A stretch of 64,000 bases of DNA from NCBI GenBank assembly GCA_016712985.1, contig JADJQA010000002.1:211683-275682 (forward strand). The letters run 5' to 3'. The DNA is from Sulfuritalea sp. Lineage in GTDB: Bacteria; Pseudomonadota; Gammaproteobacteria; Burkholderiales; Rhodocyclaceae. Position numbers and translations under genes: made by a program. Positions 29,130-40,739 of this stretch are shown piece by piece (within the stretch, counting starts at the first letter, position 1; each line of letters starts with the position of its first letter). The notes under the pieces are model-generated. The model saw only the letters and a program-made list of their open reading frames with translations. It was not told the DNA's origin and did no database searches.

Positions 29130-29882
29130 ATGAACGAGAAGGACAAGTTAGCCAAGCCCCTGTCGAAGGCTGCGAACGCCTTCGATGCGGCCACCGGGCA
29201 ACAGACCGCTACCAGCGCGCGCGAAGCCTGGCGAGTCTTCGGCATTATGGCAGAGTTCGTCGAGGCAACCGAGCGTCTGGCAGCGGTGCGCCCGGCGGTG
29301 TCGATCTTCGGCAGCGCGCGCATCGACCGGGATTCGAACTACTACCAGCTCACTGAAAAAATTGCCCGACTGCTGTCTGACGCGGGGTTTTCGGTGGTCT
29401 CTGGCGGCGGACCCGGCGTCATGGAGGCGGCCAACAAGGGCGCCTTCGAAGGCAAGAGCCTGTCCATCGGACTTAACATCCAGTTGCCCCACGAGCAGAA
29501 GACCAATCACTATCAGGACATTTCGCAGAGCTTTCGCCACTTCTTCACCCGCAAGTACATGTTCGTCAAGGTGGCCGCCGCGTACGTGGTCATGCCCGGC
29601 GGCTTCGGCACCCTTGACGAACTGCTCGAAGCCCTGGCGCTGATCCAAACCGGGAAGGGCCCGCGGATTCCGTTGATCCTGGTCGGCACCGATTTCTGGA
29701 GCGGCCTGCTCGACTGGTTCCGCGAGCGGCTGGTGGCCGAGAACATGATCAGTCCCGAAGACGTCGATCTGATCCAGGTGATGGACGAACCGGAGGGTGT
29801 GGTGGCTGCGATCTTCGACCACTACGAGGCGCGCGGCTTCGGTCCGCTGCCAGAAGAGCACGAATTGCTGCTCAACCTTTGA
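29130..29882 (+). CDS. LOG-family protein (cytokinin riboside monophosphate phosphoribohydrolase type)
   Basis: A 250-residue Rossmann-fold protein of the LOG/TIGR00730 family; characterised members cleave cytokinin riboside 5'-monophosphate, or nucleotide monophosphates in bacteria. The signature GGGPGVMEAANKGA is near residue 92 and PGGFGTLDELLE near 155. ATG 29130 is used; an earlier in-frame start would overlap polA on the other strand. It starts 15 bp from polA, on the opposite strand, and the DUF2782 gene follows 31 bp downstream. The cellular substrate is uncertain. Confidence 0.86.
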   Translation: MNEKDKLAKPLSKAANAFDAATGQQTATSAREAWRVFGIMAEFVEATERLAAVRPAVSIFGSARIDRDSNYYQLTEKIARLLSDAGFSVVSGGGPGVMEAANKGAFEGKSLSIGLNIQLPHEQKTNHYQDISQSFRHFFTRKYMFVKVAAAYVVMPGGFGTLDELLEALALIQTGKGPRIPLILVGTDFWSGLLDWFRERLVAENMISPEDVDLIQVMDEPEGVVAAIFDHYEARGFGPLPEEHELLLNL

Positions 29883-29913
29883 TAAACTCGGCAGAATTCC
29901 TTAAGGACATCCC

Positions 29914-30246
29914 ATGCGCCGCCTGATCGTTTTTCTGCTTTCCGCCGTGGCACTGAACGTGGCGGCGCAGACCCCGCTACCGAAGCGGGAGCCTATCCCC
30001 GAGCCTCCGCCACCGCCGCCCGGCGCCTTGAACGAGTCCCTGGACCCGCAGGTCACCATTACGAGACGTGGCGAAGACAAGGTCGAGGAATTCCGCATGA
30101 ACGGCAAGCTCTACATGCTGAAGGTAACGCCGCCGCACGGCGTACCATACTACCTGCTCGACAACAATGGCGATGGCAGTTGGGTGCGTCAGGGTTCAGT
30201 CGATTCCGGGCTGCGTGTGCCGATGTGGGTGATTGGCACGTTTTAG
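29914..30246 (+). CDS. DUF2782 family protein, exported
   Basis: A 110-residue protein with a signal peptide (residues 1-18, ending AAQT), a proline-rich stretch (PEPPPPPPGA), and a conserved C-terminal domain (DKVEEFRMNGKLYMLKVTP, then GVPYYLLDNNGDGSW). It matches the DUF2782 family, which is found near polA in beta- and gammaproteobacteria. The function is unknown. The domain should act in the periplasm. Confidence 0.8.
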   Translation: MRRLIVFLLSAVALNVAAQTPLPKREPIPEPPPPPPGALNESLDPQVTITRRGEDKVEEFRMNGKLYMLKVTPPHGVPYYLLDNNGDGSWVRQGSVDSGLRVPMWVIGTF

Positions 30247-30372
30247 CACGTGGCGAGCGCAGACCTCTCTCTACGCAACGGGTGCGGAGACGCAAAGGGC
30301 ACAGAGGAACCCGCTGCCTTTCATTCGGTTCCTGTCATCCGTGGCGCCGCGTTGAACCCGGCTGGCGCGGCT

Positions 30373-31539
30373 GTGCCGAGGGACATTGCCCGCTACGGGC
30401 AGGTGTTCACGCCACCGGGAATCGTCACCCGCATGTTCGCCCTGCGGCGCAATCACGGCCGGGTACTCGATCCGGCCTGCGGCGACGGCGCGTTTTCGGC
30501 ACGTCTTCCGGGTTGCGTGGCGATCGAACTCGACGCCGCCCATTGCCCGGCAGGTGCCCTGAACGTCGATTTCTTCGCCTATCCGGAGCGCGAGAAGTTT
30601 GCCACCATCATCGGCAATCCGCCCTACGTCAAGGCGCGCGACATCCCGCCGGAAACCGCCCTGCGCCTGGGCTCCAGCCTGCTCGACGGCCATGCGAACC
30701 TTTACCTGCACTTCATCGAGAAGTGCGTGCGCCACCTCGCGCCCGGTGGCGAACTTATCCTCATCACGCCACGCGACTTTCTCAAGGCGACGGGTGCCGG
30801 GCGGCTCAACACCTGGCTGTTCGACCAGGGCACTGTCACGGAATTTGAAGATCTCGGCGACGCGAAGATCTTCGCGGGCGCCACGCCCAATTGCGCGATC
30901 TGGCGCTTTGAAAAAGGCAATCTCGGCCATCGCCTGCAGGATGGACGGCGCATGGCGCTGGCCGGCGGACAACTGATGTTTACCCGTGGCATCTACAGCC
31001 TGCCGCTGGCCAGCGTGTTCGCCGTCAAGGTCGGGGCGGTCTCGGGGGCTGATGAGATTTTCACCAACGAGAGGTTCGCCAACACCGAATTCGTCTGTTC
31101 GAAAACCGCCCAGACCGGCGCTACGCGGCGCATGATCTACCTCGATCGCGAGGGACCCCTGCCGTACCTGGAACAGTTCAAGGAACGCTTGCTGGCGCGC
31201 CGTGTCACCCGTTTCGACGAGTCAAACTGGTGGAAGTGGGGGCGTCGTCACTACATCTCCGACGCGCCGCGCATTTACGTCAACAACAAGACGCGCAACC
31301 AGCGTCCCTTCTTTCTCCATCCCTGCAACAACTACGACGGCGCGGTACTGGCGCTGTTCCTGCATCGCACGAAACTCAACACGGCCGAACTTCGGCGTCT
31401 GACCGCGATGCTCAACGACGTGGATTGGAGCGAACTCGGTTTCGTCTGCGACGGCCGCTTTCTTTTCTCCCAGCGCAGCCTGGAGCAAACCCTGCTGCCG
31501 GAGGCTTTTGCCGAATTCGCTGTGCGCGGGCTGATGTAA
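30373..31539 (+). CDS. N6-adenine DNA methyltransferase (Eco57I/TaqI type), solitary
   Basis: A class I DNA methyltransferase. An N-terminal GQVFTPPGIV segment precedes motif I LDPACGDGAFSARL (near residue 33) and motif IV IIGNPPYV (near 81), which marks N6-adenine enzymes. A C-terminal target-recognition region follows. The open frame reaches GTG 30250, but residues before GTG 30373 do not look like protein, so I used the later start; TTG 30352 is also possible. No restriction nuclease lies beside it: the next gene is a dehydratase-like enzyme on the other strand. It may be an orphan regulatory methylase or the remnant of a restriction system. Confidence 0.78.
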   Translation: MPRDIARYGQVFTPPGIVTRMFALRRNHGRVLDPACGDGAFSARLPGCVAIELDAAHCPAGALNVDFFAYPEREKFATIIGNPPYVKARDIPPETALRLGSSLLDGHANLYLHFIEKCVRHLAPGGELILITPRDFLKATGAGRLNTWLFDQGTVTEFEDLGDAKIFAGATPNCAIWRFEKGNLGHRLQDGRRMALAGGQLMFTRGIYSLPLASVFAVKVGAVSGADEIFTNERFANTEFVCSKTAQTGATRRMIYLDREGPLPYLEQFKERLLARRVTRFDESNWWKWGRRHYISDAPRIYVNNKTRNQRPFFLHPCNNYDGAVLALFLHRTKLNTAELRRLTAMLNDVDWSELGFVCDGRFLFSQRSLEQTLLPEAFAEFAVRGLM

Positions 31540-31634
31540 GGAAAAAGCGTCACGCGCAATTGCCCTCTCCGGGCAGCGCTGCAAGCCCGTGCTCGTAGAG
31601 TCCTGTCCTGGATTCCGTGCCTGCCGCCGGGCGT

Positions 31635-33167
31635 TCAGCTCATGGAGTCCGGCTTGCAACCCGCCGCGCAACAGCGTCCCGGCTGGCGGCCAATGGCGAT
31701 GCGCCGCCGGGCGTCGGCAAGCATGCCGCGATCAAGCAGGTTCTCGACGATTTCAACGCGGTCGGCAATCGGATAGCGGCGGAAGATTTCCTTCTTCATT
31801 GCCTCCGGCGAACCGCCGCCATGCAGGCTGATCACGGAATACCAGCCGCCCTGGCTGGAGGCAGTCAAATCTTCGATGAAGCGTGCCACGGCAATGCGTT
31901 TTTCGTAGGGAATGTCGGAGCTGCCCGTCAGCACCTCCGAGATCCGTCCGGCGGTTGCCGGGTTGTGGTCTTCGTCCGGCCCGGGAAGTGCCACGATCAG
32001 GCCGCCCGAGACTTCATGCGCCAGCCGCTGCATGTCGTAGATCTGGGTCGCCAGCAATAGTTTGCCGATGTTCGAGAAAACCGCATCGGGCATGACGATG
32101 CCGTCGGCCTCTCGCGTCGCATACACGGAGGCGGCAACGCCGCAGGCGTAGAACCCCTCGACGATGCGGATCAGGTCGGTCATCGCATCGCGCAGGCCGT
32201 GAGCCCGTTCAGCCTCAAGTCCGTTGGCTTCGGTCATCAGCGTGCCGGAACCGATCAGCAGGTCGCCGAAGCCGGCGCGGGCGGCGATGCAACTGTGCCG
32301 GTGGTGGGTTGCGTAGGCATAAGTGAGCGTGGCGCTGTGCCGCCATTCGCCGGCGAGGAAGACCCGCTCCCAGGGAACGAATACGCGCTCGAAGAGGCAG
32401 ACCGCGGTGCTCTGGCCGAAGCGGTTGGAAAACAGCGCCGCGGCTTCGCCGGGGCGCCCGGCCGGCCGCGCCACCATCGTCAGCCCTTCGACGTCGACGG
32501 GCACGGCGCAGCAAACAGCGAAATCGGCGTCAGCCTCGGTCATTGCCCGGCCCGGCATTATGAGCAGTTCATGCATGTAGGGCGCACCGGTGACGATGGC
32601 CTTGGTGCCCGAAATGATGATGCCATCGGCGCGGCGCTCGACGATGTGCACATAGGTATTGGAGTTCGCCTGGGCATGCGGGCGCTTCGAGCGGTCGCCC
32701 TTGGCATCGGTCATGGCAATGCCGATGGCCAGGTCGGCGCGACAAATGTGCTCGTGATAGCTGCGTGCCCGCGCCAGGTACTCGGTGCCGTGTTCGGCGT
32801 CGATTTCCGCCGCCGCCTGCAGGATGCCGGCCATCGCGTCGCCGGCGAGATAGCGCTGCGCGCAACCGGTGTAGCGGCAGATCAGGCGTATCGCTTCGAG
32901 CTTCTGCAGCAGGTCGTCCTCGCTGCGCGGAACATGCAGCATGCGGTTGCAGGCGCTGCCGTCGCCATTGCTGCCAGCGGCGCTCGCGACGCGCATCAGA
33001 GCCGCGGTGTCCTCGCGCAGCGCAAAGGCATAACTGAGTCCGACGGCGTTGACACCGGGTTGCAGCGCGGAATCGTCGCTGACCGATGCAACCGAGCGGC
33101 CGTCAACGAAGACTCGTGGTTTCAGTTGGCGCAGCGATGCGCGGTACTCGGGGTCGGACATCAGCAT
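31635..33167 (-). CDS. 4-hydroxybutyryl-CoA dehydratase / HpaB-family FAD protein lacking cluster ligands
   Basis: A 510-residue protein of the HpaB/AbfD superfamily (acyl-CoA-dehydrogenase-like FAD fold). Stretches such as MTDAKGDRSKRPHAQ, IVERRADGIIISGTKA and SLHGGGSPEAM closely parallel 4-hydroxybutyryl-CoA dehydratase. That enzyme binds a [4Fe-4S] cluster with three Cys and one His. From memory of the family, the first Cys (GCAQRY) and the His (HHRHS) are present, but the second Cys is Tyr and the third is Ala. So the cluster is probably absent. ATG 33167 matches the family N-terminus (MLMSDPEY) and has GGAG upstream. It diverges from methylmalonyl-CoA mutase. An acyl-CoA substrate is inferred. 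Confidence 0.7.
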   Translation of the reverse strand: MLMSDPEYRASLRQLKPRVFVDGRSVASVSDDSALQPGVNAVGLSYAFALREDTAALMRVASAAGSNGDGSACNRMLHVPRSEDDLLQKLEAIRLICRYTGCAQRYLAGDAMAGILQAAAEIDAEHGTEYLARARSYHEHICRADLAIGIAMTDAKGDRSKRPHAQANSNTYVHIVERRADGIIISGTKAIVTGAPYMHELLIMPGRAMTEADADFAVCCAVPVDVEGLTMVARPAGRPGEAAALFSNRFGQSTAVCLFERVFVPWERVFLAGEWRHSATLTYAYATHHRHSCIAARAGFGDLLIGSGTLMTEANGLEAERAHGLRDAMTDLIRIVEGFYACGVAASVYATREADGIVMPDAVFSNIGKLLLATQIYDMQRLAHEVSGGLIVALPGPDEDHNPATAGRISEVLTGSSDIPYEKRIAVARFIEDLTASSQGGWYSVISLHGGGSPEAMKKEIFRRYPIADRVEIVENLLDRGMLADARRRIAIGRQPGRCCAAGCKPDSMS

Positions 33168-33449
33168 CAGCGGCTCCAGAGGAAATGTGTCGGACGACAA
33201 ACATCGCGAACGGCACGAACGCTGATACTACCAAGGTCTTCAGGTGGAAAGGTCTGCGCCTGAAGCCCCTGTGCAAGGTATGGTGATGAAGACCGGACAA
33301 GTCGTGAATCCTCAACGAGCATGCAAATACGGTCTTGCATTAAGATTTAGGGATCAAGTAACATCTCGCCTCGTCAGGAAGTCCTCGTCAGCAAGTCAAC
33401 CGCATTGTTCTCCCCGTAATGGAGACGATGCAGCCGAAAGGGCAGAAAA

Positions 33450-35615
33450 ATGAGCAACGCACCCGCAGTCAGCATTCCCTCGATCGATGCCTGGGCCAAG
33501 GCGGCCGCCAAGTCCGCCCCGGATGGTGACGTCTCCCGGCTGAACTGGGTTACCCCGGATGGCATTACCGTCAAGCCGCTGTACACCAAGGCCGATGTCG
33601 AGGGCCTGCCATACGCCGATACCCTGCCCGGCTTCGCCCCGTTCGTGCGCGGGCCGCAAGCCACGATGTACGCCGTGCGTCCATGGACGATTCGTCAATA
33701 CGCCGGGTTCTCGACAGCGGAGGCTTCCAACGCGTTTTATCGCCAGGCGCTGGCCGCCGGCGGTCAGGGCGTGTCGGTCGCCTTCGACCTCGCCACCCAT
33801 CGCGGCTACGACTCGGACCATCCGCGCGTCACCGGTGACGTCGGCAAGGCCGGCGTGGCAATTGACTCAGTGGAGGACATGAAGATCCTGTTCGACGGCA
33901 TTCCGCTGGAGAAGGTTTCCGTTTCGATGACCATGAACGGCGCCGTCCTGCCGGTGCTTGCCGGTTACGTGGTGGCTGCCGAGGAACAGGGTGTCTCGCA
34001 GGACAAGCTGACCGGCACGATCCAGAACGACATCCTCAAGGAGTTCATGGTTCGCAATACCTACATCTACCCGCCCGAGCCGTCGATGCGCATCGTGGCC
34101 GACATCATTGGCTACACCGCGAAGAACATGCCAAAGTTCAACTCGATCTCGATCTCCGGCTACCACATGCAGGAGGCGGGGGCGACCCAGGCCGTGGAAC
34201 TTGCCTTCACGCTGGCCGACGGCCGCGAGTACGTGAAGACCGCGATTGCGGCCGGCATGGATGTGGACGATTTCGCCGGCCGGCTGTCGTTCTTCTGGGC
34301 GATCGGCATGAACTTCTATCTCGAAATCGCCAAGATGCGTGCTGCGCGGCTGCTGTGGTGGCGCATCATGAACGAATTCAACGCGAAGAAGCCGAAGTCG
34401 ATGATGCTGCGCACCCACAGCCAGACCTCGGGCTGGTCGCTAACCGAGCAGGACCCGTACAACAACGTGGTGCGCACCACGATCGAAGCCATGGCCGCGG
34501 TGTTCGGCGGCACGCAAAGCCTGCACACCAACTCGCTCGACGAGGCCATTGCGCTGCCGACCGCGTTTTCATCGCGGATCGCGCGCAATACCCAGCTCGT
34601 GATTCAGGAAGAAACCCACATCACCAGCGTAATCGATCCCTGGGCGGGCAGCTACATGATGGAAAGGCTGACGCAGGACATCGCCGACGAGGCCTGGCGC
34701 ATTATCGAGGACGTCGAAAAGATGGGCGGCATGACCCAGGCAGTGCAAAGCGGCTGGGCCAAGCTGCAAATCGAGAAGTGCGCCGCGGAAAAGCAGGCGC
34801 GCATCGATTCGCGCAAGGATGTGATCGTCGGGGTCAACAAGTACAAGCTCAAGGAAGAAGCCGCGCTCGAGTTCCGCAACGTGGATAACCACGCCGTGCG
34901 CGAGAGCCAGATCGCGCGCCTGAAGAAGATTCGCGAGACGCGCGACGGCGCGGCCGTGCAAGCGGCCCTGGCGGCACTGACTTCCGCGGCGAAGACCGGC
35001 GAGGGCAACCTGCTCGACCTCGCCATCAAGGCCAGCCGCTTGCGGGCCACGGTTGGTGAAATTTCGGATGCCCTCGAAGCCGTCTATGGCCGTCATCGCG
35101 CCACCACGCAGACGGTCTCGGGCGTCTATAGCGCCGCGTTTGGAGAGGATGGAGCGATGAAGGAAATCCGTGACCTTATCGACAACTTCGCCGCGGCGGA
35201 AGGGCGCCGGCCGCGCATCATGATCGCCAAGCTCGGCCAGGATGGCCACGACCGCGGCGCCAAGGTGGTCGCCACGGCCTTCGCCGACCTCGGTTTCGAC
35301 GTCGACGTCGGTCCTCTGTTCCAGACGCCGGAAGAGGCGGCGCGCCAAGCCATCGAGAACGATGTTCACGCGATCGGCGTGTCGACCCTGGCCGCCGGCC
35401 ATAAGACGCTGGTGCCGCAACTGGTCAAGGCGCTGCGCGACCAGGGCGCCAACGAAATCGTCGTCTTTGTCGGTGGTGTGATTCCGCCGCAGGACTACGA
35501 CGAGCTCTACAAGGCGGGCGCCGCAGGCATCTTCGGGCCGGGTACGCCGATCCCGCAGTGCGCGCATGAAGTGCTGCGCGCCATCCGCGCCGCGCACCTG
35601 CCGGCAAGCGCCTGA
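33450..35615 (+). CDS. Methylmalonyl-CoA mutase, single-chain
   Basis: A 721-residue B12-dependent mutase interconverting (R)-methylmalonyl-CoA and succinyl-CoA. The N-terminal TIM-barrel catalytic domain includes [21 protein letters not shown] and [16 protein letters not shown]. The C-terminal cobalamin domain (about 580-715) has the DxHxxG motif in [10 protein letters not shown], His being the cobalt ligand. A single large chain without a small MutA-like gene is the ScpA/human-type arrangement. It heads a module with meaB 8 bp downstream and propionyl-CoA carboxylase genes after that, so propionyl-CoA from odd-chain or sterol-type substrates would feed to succinyl-CoA. Confidence 0.93.
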   Translation: MSNAPAVSIPSIDAWAKAAAKSAPDGDVSRLNWVTPDGITVKPLYTKADVEGLPYADTLPGFAPFVRGPQATMYAVRPWTIRQYAGFSTAEASNAFYRQALAAGGQGVSVAFDLATHRGYDSDHPRVTGDVGKAGVAIDSVEDMKILFDGIPLEKVSVSMTMNGAVLPVLAGYVVAAEEQGVSQDKLTGTIQNDILKEFMVRNTYIYPPEPSMRIVADIIGYTAKNMPKFNSISISGYHMQEAGATQAVELAFTLADGREYVKTAIAAGMDVDDFAGRLSFFWAIGMNFYLEIAKMRAARLLWWRIMNEFNAKKPKSMMLRTHSQTSGWSLTEQDPYNNVVRTTIEAMAAVFGGTQSLHTNSLDEAIALPTAFSSRIARNTQLVIQEETHITSVIDPWAGSYMMERLTQDIADEAWRIIEDVEKMGGMTQAVQSGWAKLQIEKCAAEKQARIDSRKDVIVGVNKYKLKEEAALEFRNVDNHAVRESQIARLKKIRETRDGAAVQAALAALTSAAKTGEGNLLDLAIKASRLRATVGEISDALEAVYGRHRATTQTVSGVYSAAFGEDGAMKEIRDLIDNFAAAEGRRPRIMIAKLGQDGHDRGAKVVATAFADLGFDVDVGPLFQTPEEAARQAIENDVHAIGVSTLAAGHKTLVPQLVKALRDQGANEIVVFVGGVIPPQDYDELYKAGAAGIFGPGTPIPQCAHEVLRAIRAAHLPASA

Positions 35616-35623
35616 GCCGGGTC

Positions 35624-36637
35624 ATGCGGCCCGTGCCCGAACTGGGCCAAGCCGGCGTGGACGCCCAGGACACGCCGCTGGTCGATGGCTTGCTGGGCGG
35701 CAATCGGCGTGCTCTGGCCAAGTCGATCACCCTGGCTGAGTCGACACTGCCGGATCACCAGCGGCGTTCGCAGAAGTTGCTGGAAGCACTGCTGCCGCAT
35801 ACCGGCCGCTCGATGCGCATCGGCATTTCCGGCGTGCCGGGTGTCGGCAAGTCGACCTTCATCGAAGCCCTGGGCGTGTACCTGATAGAAGCCGGCCATC
35901 GCATCGCGGTACTTGCGGTCGATCCTTCCTCGAGCGTACATGGCGGTTCGATTCTTGGCGACAAGACCCGCATGGAACTGCTCTCGCAGCGCACGGAAGC
36001 CTTTATCCGTCCGTCGCCGGCTTCGGGCAGCCTGGGCGGCGTGGCCGAACACACGCGGGAAGCCCTGCTGCTCTGCGAAGCTGCCGGCTACGACATCATC
36101 ATTGTCGAGACGGTGGGCGTCGGCCAGTCCGAGACCGCGGTGGCCGGCATGACAGATGTCTTTGTGCTGTTGCAGTTGCCGAATGCCGGCGACGAGATGC
36201 AGGGGATCAAGAAGGGCATCATCGAGCTGGCCGACCTAGTGGTTTTCAACAAGGCCGACATTGATCCGACGGCGGCACAACTGGCTGCCGCGCAAATGCG
36301 TTCGGCACTGTCCATGCTGCATCCGGCCTCGCCCAACTGGCAACCGCCGGTACTGACGCTGTCGGCGACGCGCAAGGACGGCCTGGAGAATTTCTGGCAG
36401 ATCATCGAGAAATTCAGGGTTGCCCTGACCGCAAGCGGCGAATTCGACGCGCGGCGCCGCCACCAGGCGCTGGCCTGGATGTGGCAGCAGATCGATTCGG
36501 GTTTGCGCAGTCATTTTCGCCAACACCCAAGCGTGAAGAGCGAATTGCGCGAATTGTCGGCTGCGGTTGACGCCGGCACGACAACCCCGACGGCGGCTGC
36601 ACGGCACCTGCTTGCGCTGGTGAGCCGCTATTTCTAG
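35624..36637 (+). CDS. meaB: Methylmalonyl-CoA mutase-associated GTPase MeaB
   Basis: A 337-residue G3E-type P-loop GTPase that protects and reloads adenosylcobalamin in the mutase. Walker A GVPGVGKSTF is near residue 70. The switch/Walker B region (IIIVETVGVGQSE) and the base-specificity motif FNKAD follow. The C-terminal dimerisation helices end in VSRYF. It begins 8 bp after the mutase stop, so the two genes are one transcript. Confidence 0.92.
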   Translation: MRPVPELGQAGVDAQDTPLVDGLLGGNRRALAKSITLAESTLPDHQRRSQKLLEALLPHTGRSMRIGISGVPGVGKSTFIEALGVYLIEAGHRIAVLAVDPSSSVHGGSILGDKTRMELLSQRTEAFIRPSPASGSLGGVAEHTREALLLCEAAGYDIIIVETVGVGQSETAVAGMTDVFVLLQLPNAGDEMQGIKKGIIELADLVVFNKADIDPTAAQLAAAQMRSALSMLHPASPNWQPPVLTLSATRKDGLENFWQIIEKFRVALTASGEFDARRRHQALAWMWQQIDSGLRSHFRQHPSVKSELRELSAAVDAGTTTPTAAARHLLALVSRYF

Positions 36638-36912
36638 TCGGTAGCGAGCGGCTCGCCGCCCGATCGTCGGTCTGGATCCCCGTTTCGGCCTGTTTCCGCC
36701 ACGCTCATCAAAGAAACGCCTCAATGGGGACGTTTCGCGCTACACTTTGATACCCATTCCGTCGATGATCTTGTTCGAGAAGATGCGCTTTCCGCAAGCC
36801 TTTGAGTGTCGCGACTCTGGTTCCGACCGCATCGAGATGAACAAGCTCGACCCTGTTCGCGTGTTGACCGAACACTGCTGATTTCCAGTTTGTATTTTCG
36901 GAGGTATTTCGC

Positions 36913-38445
<1,533 letters not shown>

Positions 38446-38591
38446 CCGTGTTTGGCATCGTGCATAGCTGCGTTGGCTTCGTCGTCCACTCCTCGCCGTG
38501 CTGTGAGCACTGACTCGTCGTGGACCCCGCCACCTTGCCCTGCACGCGTCAAAACCGTCATAGCCTCTCTTCGAATTGAGGATTGAAAACC

Positions 38592-40576
38592 ATGTTCAAG
38601 AAAATACTGATTGCAAATCGCGGCGAGATCGCTTGCCGCGTCATCAAAAAGCGCCCGCAAGATGGGCATTGCCACGGTCGCCGTGTATTCGGAAGCCGAC
38701 AAGGATGCGCGTCATGTCGAAATGGCCGACGAGGCTGTCTGCATTGGCCCGCCGCCGTCGAAGGAATCCTATCTGGTGATCGACAAGATCATCGCCGCCT
38801 GCAAGCAGACCGGCGCCGAGGCCGTCCATCCGGGCTACGGCTTTCTTTCGGAGAATGAAGAGTTCTCGCGCCGGCTGGAAGAGAACGGCATCATTTTCAT
38901 CGGGCCCAAGCACTATTCCATCGCCGCGATGGGCGACAAGATTGCCTCGAAAAAGCTCGCGCTGGAAGCCAAAGTCAATACCATTCCCGGCCACAACGCC
39001 GCCATTGACACGCCCGAGCAGGCGGTCGAGATCGCCAAGGGCATCGGCTACCCGGTGATGATCAAAGCCTCCGCCGGCGGCGGCGGCAAGGGCCTGCGTG
39101 TGGCCTACAACGACAAGGAAGCCCACGAAGGCTTTGCCTCGTGCAAGACCGAGGCGAAAAACGCCTTCGGCGACGACCGGATTTTCATCGAGAAGTTCGT
39201 CGAGGAACCGCGGCACATCGAGATCCAGTTGATCGGCGATGGCCACGGCAACACCGTCTATCTGTGGGAACGCGAATGCTCGTTGCAACGTCGCCACCAG
39301 AAAGTCATCGAAGAGGCGCCTTCTTCCTTCATCGACGCGGTGACCCGCAAGGCAATGGGAGAGCAGGCCGTGGCGCTGGCGAAGGCGGTCAACTACCAGA
39401 GCGCGGGAACCGTGGAGTTCGTCGTCGGCAAGGACAAGAGCTTCTACTTCCTTGAGATGAATACGCGCCTGCAGGTCGAACATCCGGTGACCGAGCTGAT
39501 TACAGGGGTGGATCTGGTGGAACTGATGATCCGCGTGGCGGCGGGCGAAAAATTGCCCTTCACCCAGGAGCAGGTCAAGCTCACCGGCTGGGCCATGGAG
39601 TGCCGGATCAACGCCGAAGACCCCTTCCGCGGCTTCCTCCCCTCCACCGGCCGCCTGGTGAAATACATACCGCCGCCAGAGGTTCATGGCGTGCGTGTCG
39701 ATACCGGCGTGTATGAAGGCGGCGAGATATCGATGTTCTATGATTCGATGATCGCCAAGTTGATTGTCCATGCAGCCACGCGCGACCTGGCGATTGCGCG
39801 CATGCGCGATGCGCTGAACCAGTTCGTGATCCGCGGTGTCTCCTCGAATATTGCCTTTCAGGCGGCGCTGATGCAGAACCCGCGCTTCACGTCGGGCGAC
39901 TTCAACACTGGCCTGATCGCCGAGCAGTATCCCAAGGGGTTCAACGCGGCCGACGTACCGCACGACGATCCGGCGATGCTGGTGGCGGTGGCCACCGCGA
40001 TCCATCGCCAGTATCTGTCCCGCAACGCGAGCATCTCCGGCCAGATGCCGGGGCATGAATTCGTCCCCGGCGAGGATTTTGTCGTATTGCTGGGTGACGA
40101 CGAGTATCGGGCCAAGGCGCTCGCCGCCAAAGGCGGCTGGGATGTCAGCTTTGCCGGCGAAGTTTATGAAGTACGCTCCAACTGGCAGTTTGGAGATCCC
40201 CTGTATATCGGCACCATCAGCGGTCAGCCAATATGCATGCAGATCGAGCGACGCGGATTGGTCTATCGGCTGTTCCATCAGCGTTCAGGCCGATATCCAG
40301 GTGATGTCGGCCCGCACGGCGGAATTGAAGGCGCGGATGCCCAGCAAGGTCCCGCCGGACATGTCGAGGTATCTGCTGTCCCCGATGCCAGGGCTGCTTA
40401 CGCACATCGCCGTCATCGCGGGGCAGGAGGTCAAGGCCGGCGAAGTCTTGGCCAAGATCGAGGCCATGAAGATGGAGAACGTGCTGAAAGCCGAGCGCGA
40501 CTGCGTGGTGGAGACGCTGCTGGCCAGGCCGGGGGACAGTCTGGCGGTGGATCAGACCATCATCGCTTTCAGGTAG
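38592..40576 (+). CDS. pccA: Propionyl-CoA carboxylase alpha chain (biotin carboxylase), two frameshifts
   Basis: Biotin carboxylase/biotin-carrier subunit of about 661 residues. The N-terminus is KILIANRGEIACRVIK, followed by the ATP-grasp loop KASAGGGGKGLRV (near residue 158), the FLEMNTRLQVEHPVTE signature, and a C-terminal biotinyl domain with EAMKMEN carrying the acceptor Lys. Two breaks interrupt the frame. Near 38652 five A must be four for VIKSARKMGIATV to read through. Near 40284 a shift joins GLVYRLFH to QADIQVMSARTAE. Both flanks are normal, so sequence errors are likely. It pairs with pccB upstream. ATG 38592 has a GAGGA site 10 nt upstream. Confidence 0.87.
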
Positions 40577-40695
40577 GCAGGCGCGTCGGGGTCGGCCTCC
40601 AAGGCGATCTCGACGCGAAAACCCGGTACCGTGCCGCGCATTCCTGCCGCGCCAGCATCGGGCGAGAACAATATCCCTTGCGGATGGTTGCGGCG

Positions 40696-40719
40696 CAACA
40701 CCCGCTACCGCGGGTGTTG
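40696..40719. terminator. 10-bp perfect hairpin, probable terminator after pccA
   Basis: CAACACCCGC and its exact complement surround a four-base loop. It lies 120 bp after pccA and 21 bp before the diguanylate cyclase ATG. No T-run follows, so termination would be Rho-independent only in part. It could also shape the leader of the next gene. Confidence 0.5.
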
Positions 40720-40739
40720 GCCTTCACGGAAGCCCTGCC

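Noticed and set aside
36638..36912. A sigma-70 promoter before pccB (TTGACC at 36864)
   Set aside because: No -10 hexamer lies at a 16-18-bp distance, so the site is not supported, though a promoter in this spacer is plausible.
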